Program-made: the position numbers and the translations under genes
Assembly: GCA_022559845.1 (NCBI GenBank)
Contig: CM040118.1
Span: forward strand, 161,158,331 to 161,222,330
Reading direction: 5' to 3'
Source of the DNA: Amorphophallus konjac
Taxonomy: Eukaryota > Streptophyta > Magnoliopsida > Alismatales > Araceae
Length of the DNA: 64,000 bases
In this document: piece by piece, positions 33,810-43,922 of the stretch
How positions within the stretch are numbered: position 1 is the stretch's first letter
How the letters are laid out: each line of letters opens with the position of its first letter
Notes under the pieces: generated by a model
What the model saw: only the letters and a program-made list of their open reading frames with translations
Database searches by the model: none
Told to the model about the DNA's origin: nothing

Positions 33810-36294
33810 CCCAAAGTTGCTTGGGTCCCTGCAGGATCAAGATGATCAAATACTTTGCAGGTGTGCCTTGGAGGGAGAAATAAAAGGGGTTAACCAAGGC
33901 ACTCAAAAAGAAAACCCCATGACTCAATTCAGGTCAGTTCTGAAATCTGTTTCAATTTCATTATCTGAAATTGTTGTTTTGCTTGGTTGATTTTTGATGT
34001 TCTTCTCATGCTGTTGTTTGCACTAAACAAATGAGATTGCTTTGCACTGCATGTGTCATTTGCATGACCATCATGATATATTAAATGGAACAGTGCTGAA
34101 GGGCATATGGAGTATGTCTGGATGCTACTGCCATGTGTGAGGTGGTCCTTGGACCGAGTCCTTCGCCTAGTACCATGGGTCTAGTTCTCATATAGAGCAG
34201 TGTATTGCATATCATAAATTTGAAGAAAATAAAATTTGAAAAGAAATGATTCATTGCACATCATGCATTTTGTCAGGGGGAGCTAGTTTGTTGTTGATTG
34301 ATCATCATGCTCTCCTTGTTAGAATTGTTGCATACTGCATATGTAGGATAGTGCATATCATAAAATTTTGAAAAATCAAAAAAGAAATTCACTGCACTTA
34401 GACAGGGGGAGCATTCCTATTTCATATCTTCTTCACCTCATGAACTCCTTTTGTTTAAGTAACCTGATTCATTCTCTTAACTATGCGCTATTCAACTGTA
34501 TTCTCTGCTGATATCTCTAAAATAGCTGATCAGTCTGTATTCCAGACTCAGCTCCTGTCTGATGATAAAAATCTCTTCTGATGCTCTTCTCTATTGCTGA
34601 TTTACTCTTCCACCAGCTTGTACTCTTCCTTCATATACCTCTTAGCTGGTGTGACTATTTAGGCTCCATTATTGAGTTGTTGGTCAGCTAAATTTATTGT
34701 TCTGATCTGAGGAACTTAAGCTGCATGTCATGCAATTTAGTCTGAGATTTTGGCAGAAACTCCTATCATATGGATTTAAGAATTATCACTGAATCAGACT
34801 GATATAGGATTAATGTATTCTCAGCTTTGTAATTAAATGAATTGAAAATATCTGTTGATGAGGTTTAATAAACTTTAACCTCTTGTGTCATGTAATCCTT
34901 AAAGTCTCTCATCTGATATCTGAAATTTGAAATCTAGGCTACTTTGGTAGAGATACATAGAGTGAGTGGTTTGGTTAAACATTAACTTGAAAAAGTTGAC
35001 TAAATAAAAATTGTGAATTCAGAGCAATGACTCGGTCACTGAGAAACTGAGTTCCTTATCAATGAAATAAAGTAACTCATGTCATGAGGTGCCACAGTTA
35101 TCTCTGACAAAAATTTTTTTTTAGTGAAACAAAACCTGACAGAGCAATAACTTATTTGTGTTGAGTAGCTGGGGAGTCTGGCCTCTGATAAAGGTGTCTT
35201 CTCATGAAAAAAGACACTCATATTGCTAACTCTGCTCTCAAAGTGAGAGGCAATGCCAGTTATCACACAGAGTAACTGGGTCACTTCAACTAAGACTTGT
35301 TGTGCCTCATGTAGAAAGATGTTGATCAACTTAAATTGCTCAGGAAAAATATAATGTGATTGAAATAAAATTATCTTGAAAAATCTGTCAACTCATGTTC
35401 TCGAAAAAATGTTTAATTTCAGTACTAACCTGTGTATTTTTCAAAGGAGCAATTGAGATCATATGTGTAAGATAAAAGATGATTGTTTTTGAGTGTTTTT
35501 CTGACTATTTGGTTCACTTTTATTAAAACTTGGATTCAGATATGAGCATTGAGTTTAATTTGGCAAAGTTGGTATACATCAAAATTAAATCAGATTGATT
35601 AAGTTGCCACTTCATAATTCTTTATGATAGAAGAGTCTACATCTTTTAAGACTTATTGAAGTGTTGTATGCATTCAAATCCCTCATGATTAGATTCTTGC
35701 ATGATCAACAAAGTGAACTTCATTATTCTTATTCTCTCTTATCAGTTGACTGATTCCATCTGCATTTTTTCTGACCATACAAATGTGAGGTGCCACTCCC
35801 ATTATTACCTTGTTCACTTACATCCCTCTGAACTTCAGAATCCTTATGGTGGTGGATTTCAGATTGATTCCTGAGATGCATTTCTCTCCACACTGTTGGA
35901 ATCTTCCATCTTGTTCTGCAATATGTTCTGATTCTGTGGTATTTTCACCAGAATTCAGATTCTTTGAAATGGCTGATTTCAGATTGATTTATTGGATAAC
36001 CAGAATCCATTCTTGTGCTTCAGGGGGAGTTATGATTTTTTACTTCTAAGGGTAGAGTAGTCAATCATGCATGTTGATAAGGGGAGAGCTGTTTCATTGT
36101 CATAAGGGAGATCTTCATTTTTTTTAAGAACTATGACTCATTCTCTACATTTATGTGCTGTCTTTGTGTGCTGCTTTTATGTGCTACAGTTGACTATTAA
36201 ACCATTTCCCTTCTTTTTGATTCTGTCAAAGGGGGAGAATAGTTTGATGAGTCAGTGTGACTCATTATGTTACCATCATCAAAAAGGGGGAGAT
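33810..36294 (+). other. E5 noncoding 3' region with repeated polypurine tracts
   Basis: No coding sequence is recognisable where a SIRE element would carry pol and an env-like frame. The GGGGGAG core recurs at about 34276, 34405, 36020, 36229 and 36285, the last directly before the 3' LTR. The rest is AT-rich unique sequence. Confidence 0.7.
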
Positions 36295-39026
36295 TGTTGT
36301 GCCCCTTGTGCTTTGTTGATGATGTGGTGTTTTAATGATAGCAACATAATTGAGTCACCACTTTGTCTTGAATATGTCTGATCTATTCTGTGGGAGATTG
36401 CATGAGTGTGCCATGTCTGAATTGTGAAGAATGCATGTGTATGCTTGAGTCATGCTGTGATAAATTGGTTTGTGCTCTGTTCTGTGCATTGCTTCTCTGC
36501 TGATAATGTTCATGTTACAGTTCATTGGTACACAGTTTAACTGTGAGCATGGCATAGATCATGTCTGCATGTCTGTCTTTCACTAATATGGGTGCGATGC
36601 AATGGCTGCGTTGACGCAGTGGAACAGCTGGGTTGACGCCATGCTGCTTTGTCCCTTTTTTTGTTGCTCATTAAGTCTTAAAATTTGTACATGTTAGTTC
36701 ATGCATCAATCTATTTGCCAAGTGTATACATCAGTCAGCATTGCATTTTGATCATGGAGTCTATACATTCATCGCTTTTGTTATGCTCAGAATGCTTAAG
36801 TCTATACACTGCCTTTGTTTCAAGTCGATACAGAGTCTTCATCTTCTGAAGTCTGTACAGCCAGTCACTTGACAAAGTCTGTACAGTGTCTCATATTGGC
36901 CAAGTCTTTACAGCCTCATCCTTACCTTCGTTCCAAGCCAAAGTCTCACATTCATTTCCTTGGGCAAAGTCTATACATCGTGCCTTGATCTCTCAAGTCT
37001 GTACACTCTTTATTTCAAAGTCTGTACATTGGAAGTATGTACAACGAACTGCTACACGTTTCAGTCCATGTTATTTTCGTGTTGTTTTCGTCTTCGAGTT
37101 GGTTTCAGTCCATGTTGTTTTCGTGTCATTTTCGTCTTCGAGTTGGTTTCAGTCCATGTTGTTCTCGTGCCGTTCTCTTTGTTGTTTGTTATGTCGTGTT
37201 ATTTTTGTATTCGTGTCTTCGTGTTATTCTTGAGTTTATGTCCTCGTGTTGTTTGTTTCTATCTTCGTCCAGGTTCCCTCTGATCGCGTGTTTGTCTACC
37301 GTTTCGCTCCGTGAGACTTCCTTCTCACCTCGTGCTGCTCTCATGAGACCTCGTGTCGTTCTTTTTGTAGTATTTGTTTTGTCACCCTTGAACCTCGTGT
37401 CGTTCTCTTTGTAGTATTTGTTTTGTCACCCTTGAACCTCGTGTCGTTCTCTTTGTAGTGTTTGTTTTGTCACCACTGTATCTCATGTCGTTCTCAGTAT
37501 AGTGCACCGCTTGTCGTTCCTTCATACCTCGTGCTGTTTTAGCTTGAGTGTCAACCGACTCATTTCAGGTAGATATATATAGCGAACTCTGAGTATTAAT
37601 GGTCTTTATCTCCTTGCAGGTCCGAGGAAGAATATTCCCCAATAACTGGGCTGCACGTGATCCAATACTAGAGGAAAAAATTCGAAAAGGGCACGTGGCA
37701 GGAAGGTTCTGGATCGAGCGTGGAGAGCACACGCTGCCCTAATCTGCTGCTGCTATAAATATGTGTCTTCTTCCTCTGAAGAGCAGACAGGAGGGTAGAG
37801 AGTGACTGAAGTAGAAGCAGCCAGAAAAGAAGAAGAGGTGCAGAAGAGAAAGAAGAGATAGAGACGGCTCAGAGCTAGATCAAGAGAGCAGAAGAAGAAA
37901 AAGAAAGAGAGACAGTGAGATACAGAGAGTGAGAAGAAGGTGAAGGCAGAAGTTGTGAGAAGAAAAAGAAGTAAGAAAGAAGAAGAAGAAGAAGAGAGAG
38001 TTCGTGCTGGGAGAAAGAGAGAAGCAGTAGAAGAAGTTTCTGCTGGACCGTGGATCAAATCCAGGCCAGCCAGCTCCTGCGAGAGCCACATTTGATTTTA
38101 TCTTTTCAGCTTTCTGTTGCTGAGTTTTGATTTTCTTTTGAACTATTCACTTGTTGTTCTTCCGATTGTCCTGTTGGGGATCGGGTTCCTCCTGTGGACT
38201 CAGGAGAAGGGAGATCTTGTGTCTTCGGTTTGCAAGTAGCTGGGTGCTACTTGTGGTTGGTTCCCTCCGGTGTGGAGGAAGAGAGACTTGCGTCTCTGGT
38301 TGCCTTTGACAGGGTGTCATCGGTTGTTTCCCTCCGGATTGGAGGAAGGGAGATTTATCTCCGGTTGTGCTTCCCTCTGGGGTTCAGAGGAAGAGAGACT
38401 TGGGTCTCTAGGTTCCCCTCCGGTTTGGAGGAAGGGAGGTTTGTTCCTCCGGTTCTGGGCTTGTGGGTAGCAAGTCCAGGTGTTCCCTCCTGGTCTGGAG
38501 GAAGAGAGACCGTGTGTCTCTGGTTTCCAAGTGGCTGGGAGTCACTTGGGGTGTCCCTCCAGTTGGGAGGAAGAGGAGAGGTTGTTCCCTTGGTCAAGCT
38601 GTTTGACAGCCTTTGTTGCAGACTGAGTCTGCTGTGCTAGTGTTACTAGTGGAAGCCTCACTCTGGTTTGGAGTGAGGGGTGGACGTAGGTTTGTTGACC
38701 GAACCACCTAAAATCATCGTGCAGTGGTTTGTTTGATTTCCTGCTTCCGCTAGATGCATGCTAGGACCGTGATTTAATTGATTATCTATATCCTAGAGGT
38801 TAATTGAGTTTCTTATATGTTCACTTAATTGCTGCGCATTAGATGCTTGCTTAGGATCGTTTGAGGGCTTCTTGAGTTGCTGTCTTGCTTTGATCCTTCT
38901 AAGGTTCCTTAGGCTATTTCTGCAACAGTTTTAATTCCGCATTACTGAGCATTAGAGTTTTAATTAAGCCATATTTGTAGAGGGATACATTCACCCCCCT
39001 CTGTATCCGGGCCTTACATTATAACA
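36295..39026 (+). repeat. E5 3' LTR
   Basis: It aligns with 28470-31202 over its full length and includes the motif array, TATA box (37754-37761), purine-rich tract and hairpin array (about 38189-38660). It is followed by TGAAT. Confidence 0.95.
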
Positions 39027-40248
39027 TGAATCACTTAGACACAATGCACAGTGGAATTAAGTAGAGTGGCACAGAGCATGCAATAGCTTGCAACAACCGT
39101 ACGTGTGTGTGTGCTATATTGATCACTCAAAGTTCATATGTGTGTGAATGCAGTGGTGATCAACCAAGATACAATTATGAGAGCTTGAGTGTATAAAATA
39201 AGATAACCAAGTTTGAAAGCACATGAACTTGTGAATGGGGGTAGAAGAGATAGAGCAATCACACACGAAGAACAACCCACAACACAGGGATTTTTAAGGT
39301 GGATCGGTTGCAACCCCGCAACCTACGTCCACCCCTCACCAAAACCTGGTGAGACTTCCTTGCTGACTCACAGCTTGATCGGGGACACGCCCCAAACCAC
39401 AGAACAGAGAAAACCCTCTTTCTATCTTCCTACACACAAAGTCGGCAGGGACGGCTACACCGCAGATCGGAGAACTCCCGATTGCCTTCCTACTAACCAC
39501 CGATAGGGACGATCTTCAGTTTCAATAGATTGAATGAAATGCAGAAAGAAACAAGATGAAAATGCTCAAACAAGATATGAAGATATGCTAGAATGAATTA
39601 GATCTTGTTTGAGATTGTTGGATCTTGAATCTGTTGAGGATTTGATCTTCCTTTGATCCTTTTGAGTTGATGGAGCAGATATAGGATGTAGCTTGATCTT
39701 TCCTTTGAATCTCCTTGAGTTGATGAAGAAGAATATTGAATGTAGCTTGATCTTTTCTTGAATCTCCTTGAGTTGATGAAGAGGTGTATGGATGTAGCTT
39801 TGATCACCTTTGAGAGCCTTGAATGCTTCTTGCTTGCTTGGAGGTTGCTTGGCTTCAAATCTGAGCTTGAATCACTTTGGAAGGATGAAGAACTCCAGCC
39901 CGAAGTACTGTTCACGCAGGTGCTACAGTACCCTCGAAATGGCCTCCCTTGAGCTCTCTTTGATTCACTTCATCAACTACATCAACTAGGGTTTCTAACC
40001 CTCTTGTATTGGTTTTATAGACTTTGAATGGTCTATAGACAAGCCCCAGACCAGATCCACAAATCATGGGTGATTAGGTGACTTTTGGATTAAACAAATC
40101 CATGTTGAATGGCCCTTTTCGAAGTGGAAACAAAAGCCAACAATTGATGGCTCGGGGCTGGCGGTCGACCTACAGCTTCTGGCGGTCGACCTCTACTGAA
40201 ACATGCTGTAGACGGATGGTCCCTGGGATTTCCGGTCAACCGCTACGG

Positions 40249-40340
40249 GCTGGCGGTCGACCGCCAGCTGACAGACTTTCAAACTGGCAATCCATGGCTG
40301 GGGCGGTCGACCGCCCCTGTGCTGGCGGTCGACCGCCAGC
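40249..40340. repeat. Three GGTCGACC palindromes in E6
   Basis: Perfect palindromes lie at 40249-40268 (GCTGGCGGTCGACCGCCAGC), 40300-40317 (GGGGCGGTCGACCGCCCC) and 40321-40340 (the 20-mer again). Half-forms GGCGGTCGACC occur at 40160-40171 and 40181-40191. Confidence 0.9.
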
Positions 40341-40639
40341 TGGGCAGACCCCGGTCCATCCCGGGTCGGTCCGTTAGCCGCTTCAGCTCCGTCGCTTGTG
40401 TCCATTAGCAGCATGTTCATGTCTGTAACTTCATCCTTGTTGGTCTAGAAAGTACCAACTGAATCTTTATCTTTGGACTCTCATCTTGTGCAGTGACCTT
40501 GGCTATTTGAATGAAGCTTGTGGAAGAGATTTGCATCAAGGCTTGAACGCGATCATATGGCTTTCACTTTGCCATGAAGCAAACGAATGCACTGACTATG
40601 CACAGACTTTGTGTTAGAGCAACTGTGTTGGAGCAACTA

Positions 40640-41080
40640 TACATTGTACAGACTTCAACCAGACAACGTATAGACTTTGAGTTTGTGCTAGCAGCCAACG
40701 TACAGACTTTGAGTTTGTGCTAGCAGCCAACGTACAGACTTGCTGATGTATAGACTTGCTGACTGTATAGACTTGCTGGCTGTATAGAGTTGCTGATGTA
40801 TAGACTTGCTGGCTGTATGGACTTGCTAGCTGTATAGACTTGCTGATGTATAGACTTGCTGGCTGTATAGACTTTCTGATGTGTAGACTTACTGCTGAAG
40901 GATGTATAGACTTGATGTGCCTGCAACTGGATGATGTATAGACTTTGAGTTGCAGGATGTATGGACTTAGTAATGAAGATGCATGGAGAATGTATAGACT
41001 TTGCATGGCAAGCTATGTGATCAATGCCAATGTATAGACTTGTTAATGAAGATGCATGGAGAATGTATAGACTTTATGTG
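40640..41080 (-). repeat. AAGTCTATACA motif array in E6
   Basis: About 15 copies of TGTATAGACTT (plus strand), many followed by GCTG(A/G), occur at irregular spacing of 16-40 bases. It is the reverse complement of the E5 LTR array. Confidence 0.85.
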
Positions 41081-41389
41081 TAGCAGCGTAAGAGATGCAC
41101 CGACTATATGAATGAACTAATGCAAGATAGGAACAGTGGTATGCACTGATGCATTGCTCATGCACACAACCTGTTCGATGAAATGACTAACTATTTAAAC
41201 AGATACACAATGACGTTCATATGCAAACACAGTGTGACTTAGTATTTGCTATCAAAATCATGCACTGCTCATGCACACAACATGTTCGATGAAATGACTG
41301 ATTGTTTAAACAGATGCACCACAGTGTGACTTATAGTAGTTACTATCATCAAAACCATAACAGTAATCATGGTGCACAAGTATTCAACA

Positions 41390-41394
41390 CTACT
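41390..41394. repeat. E6 target-site duplication, right copy (CTACT)
   Basis: It directly follows TTCAACA, the E6 terminus on plus. Its partner is at 28337-28341. Confidence 0.85.
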
Positions 41395-41720
41395 ATGCGA
41401 GGTTGATTTAGGCACTGGCGAAACGCTTCAACTGCCGGTGGAACACAGTGGCGACGGCAGAGGGGGAGACATCTTTGGACCTGTGGTCTCTGTTCAAGAT
41501 TTCAGGCTTGTCGATCAACGACGAGGGATATAAGGAGGTGGTGCTGGATGACCTCCATCGCAGTCACACTGATGGGCAGGGACGATACCGGGTTCCTCAT
41601 AGTTACGGTACTTGCTGAAGACTTGGAGGGACTTGGCTTTGGTAGGGAGAGAGAAGGCCACACATACTGCCCGGGTGCCTCTGAAGGTGTGGGTCCGTCA
41701 TTTCTACCACGGGCCATTTT
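41395..41720 (-). repeat. Continuation of E4 LTR region or flank
   Basis: By the CTACT duplication this sequence was contiguous with 28336. It is unique here and is interrupted at 41720/41721 by E2. Whether it is still inside the E4 LTR cannot be decided. Confidence 0.5.
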
Positions 41721-42151
41721 TGATGCGGGACGGACCACAGACTCGACTCCGAATGGATATGCGACCCTCGGACTCTAAACAAGCTCGTGATTGTCCCTTA
41801 ATGAGGGAAGCGTCGGACGTGCACGGTTGAGAAACTGGGAAGAGCTAGGGTGGTCAATTCGCACTTTCGTGCCTGGATCGGGTCACGGGACGGCTTCGCT
41901 CTCTCTCGCAGCAGCGGTGATATGAAAATATATAGCAAGCTAGGTCCTAAAACATGCTCTCTAGCAGCGACATATAAAACATATATGGAAATAAGCGAAA
42001 TGCCAAGCAAGGAGCGAATACGATACCTCCACGCTCCCGGCGTAGGGAAGACGGACCCGGCCGAAAACCGTGCTCCCGGAATTATTAATACACAATAATG
42101 ACAGCAATGACTCACTGCCCACTCCACGTAGGGAGGTAAAGGGCTACACAA
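41721..42151 (-). repeat. E2 3' LTR, terminal 431 bp
   Basis: Plus-strand start TGATGCGGGACGG equals 56767 onward, and the two copies match closely to about 42132. A 9-bp ATGACAGCA-type duplication is present here only. The other part of this LTR is 52763-54434. It ends at the E1 target duplication CACAA (42147-42151). Confidence 0.88.
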
Positions 42152-43907
42152 TGTGGATCATGATAAATCCACTTAGAACAATTATAAAAATAAAAATAAG
42201 CATGCACGAGGTGCTAATAAGGAGTGTGATCGCCAGAGACGCGAGGGCCTCAAAAATATAAATAATAACATGGAGGGATCGCGAATATAAATACCTCAAA
42301 AGGAAGCGGGGAATTGTGAGTCCTTTCCTTCTCTTCCAATCGGCCGGCCGATGAAGAGAGTTCCTCTTATTGATTACCCTTGCAAAATTAACAAACACCA
42401 ATAGAAGACTGGATTAGAACCAAGGTGAGTGTAGCATCAAATTCATATACAGATGAGCATGAAATATCCTGTGCAAGAACACACCTTGTGGGTGTTGGCC
42501 CTTAAACCCCTATGCAAAAGGGTATGGGAGAATATATGATGAATGATGTGTAAAGAATAATAAGAAGTGTGCAACGCGATTGCACTGTTGAAGGTTCTCA
42601 ACGTGGTTGAAAATAAAGAGATATTAACAGAGAGATGAATATGATGAATGTATATGCATGCATGCAAATAAAAGAAAGAAGAATTCGACAGATAGAAGAG
42701 CCTGTGCTTCTCGGCTTAGATGCTCTATGAGGAGGGAGACTCCTTCGATCAGATGAGAACAATAAACGCAGGGAACTTCCTCCTTTGCCAAGAAGCAGCA
42801 GCAGCGTCCTGTAAGAGAAGAATAAGAAAGAAAAACCAAAAAAATTGGAACAAGAATCCGGAACTTCAAACAGAGCCACAGAGCCCTATTTAAAGAGTTC
42901 AAAAACAGATTTGGAAAGGATCAGATCAAGCAATAGCCATAGGAAGCAAGGACTCCAATTCCCTTATCAACGAAGTGATCAAATAGGGAAGGGACTCTCT
43001 GCAGGAAAGGAGGCGTTCAAACAGGATTCTGAAGTTAAAGACGACCCAGCTCAGGGCGTCAATTCTGAAATTGACGACCCTCACGAGGGCATTAATTCAA
43101 AACACGCCTGGCGAGAAGGCGTCAATTCCAGATTCAATTTTTAGAAATAAAAACCTCCCTGTATTTGAAAATTGAAAGACGCCTGAACTAAAGGCGTTAA
43201 TTAAAAACGCGCCCTACCAAGGGGCGTTAATCAAGATGAAAAATCAGCCAAAAGAGAATGGACGACTGTTGATTCGGGCGTCAATTTAAATGACGTCCGA
43301 ATCAAGGTCATTTTTCATTTTTCAATATTATTTTTTCATTTTTTAGGTGGAGGTGCATCTAACTGTGCTGATTCTAATGACTATTTTTTCGTATTTTTCT
43401 GACACCCTGAAGGCCACCAAATCACCCTTGGACGAGGGTTAAAAATAATATTAAAAAATTCAATTTGAAATTGACGCCCTTAAAAATGTCGTTATTTCCA
43501 ATTTTTTTGATTTTTATTTTATTTAAAATTAAAATAACGTCCCATTCTTGGTCGTTAATTCTAAAAAAATTTGAAAAATGCTCGAAAAAATCCAGAAAAA
43601 TGGGAATTTGAGTGCAATTGACGCCTGATGGAAGTGGCGTCAATTTTCCTTTTATTTTCTTTTAATTTTCCTAAAAATGAAATGACGCCCTTCTTCAAGT
43701 CGTTAATTTGGAAAAATTCCTAAAAATAGAGAAAAATGCCCAGAAAATCTAGAAAAATAGAAAAAAATAAGAAAAGGGAGGAAAAAGGGAGAAATCTAAG
43801 AAAAGTGAGAAAAACCACTCAAATAAAATTGATTTGAGGGTCAAATTGGGGCATTACAAGGTAATATGAGATGCACTCACAGTAACCTCAATTTTGGCGT
43901 GTCTACA
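42152..43907 (-). repeat. E1 3' LTR
   Basis: It matches 50974-52757. The 28-bp length difference comes mainly from one deletion at about 43307 relative to 52130-52157, next to a GGTC repeat. It carries the GACGCC/GGCGTC hairpin array at 43020-43690. Confidence 0.95.
43020..43690 (-). repeat. GACGCC...GGCGTC hairpin array, E1 3' LTR
   Basis: About 11 units have arms of the type AATTGACGCC and GGCGTCAATT around 8-12 base loops. The most perfect unit is 43616-43645, with 10-bp arms and a 10-base loop. Confidence 0.85.
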
Positions 43908-43922
43908 GCTGCCCCGCCTTGG
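43908..43922 (-). other. E1 polypurine tract
   Basis: On minus, CCAAGGCGGGGCAGC precedes the TGTAGACACGCC LTR start. The identical sequence stands at 58741-58755 in E3. Confidence 0.65.

Larger units (their letters stand above)
28470..39026 (+). mobile_element. E5: gag-only SIRE/Maximus-type copia element
   Basis: This complete element lies between TGAAT duplications (28465-28469 and 39027-39031). Its LTRs are 2733 and 2732 bp with TGTTGTGCC...ATAACA ends. It has a primer site TGGTATCAGAGC, a gag gene, about 2.5 kb of noncoding 3' sequence, and a final purine tract AAAAAGGGGGAGAT. There is no protease, integrase, RT or RNase H sequence. The LTR termini, the gag type and the repeated GGGGGAG tracts are typical of the SIRE/Maximus lineage. 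The LTRs differ at many scattered positions, so it is older than E0. Confidence 0.93.
39032..41389 (-). repeat. E6 solo LTR, main fragment (SIRE-like copia)
   Basis: On minus it begins TGTTGAATACTTGTGCACC at 41389. It shares segments with the E5 LTR: GTTTTGATGATAGTAAC near the start, AAGTCTATACA repeats (40640-41080) and a GTCTCACC...GGGGTGGACGTAGG block near 39320-39360. Together with 28342-28469 it is one LTR of about 2.49 kb, with TG...CA ends, a 5-bp duplication and no internal region. That is the signature of LTR-LTR recombination. Plus-strand frames here (for example 39213-39506) are not convincing genes. Confidence 0.78.
1..41720 (-). mobile_element. E4: Tat-lineage Ty3/gypsy retrotransposon, decayed and interrupted
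   Basis: This is the host layer for most of the left two thirds of the window. Reading on the minus strand, the order is 5' LTR (from 25573 rightwards), primer-binding site (25551-25568), gag, protease, reverse transcriptase, RNase H, a second archaeal-type RNase H, integrase ending at 16130, a tandem-repeat region (12471-16118), then an antisense PMD gene on the plus strand (150-12117). The second RNase H and the long repeat-rich tail are hallmarks of the Tat/Ogre group. E0 (910-7705) and E6 with E5 (28342-41389) are later insertions within this span. The left LTR lies outside the window, and the right end of the 5' LTR cannot be fixed. The coordinates therefore mark a minimum extent. Confidence 0.85.

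Noticed and set aside
41395..41720. Possible host gene fragment between E6 and E2
   Set aside because: The frames are short (under 80 codons) with no recognisable domain, and the CTACT duplication makes the sequence a continuation of the E4 LTR region.
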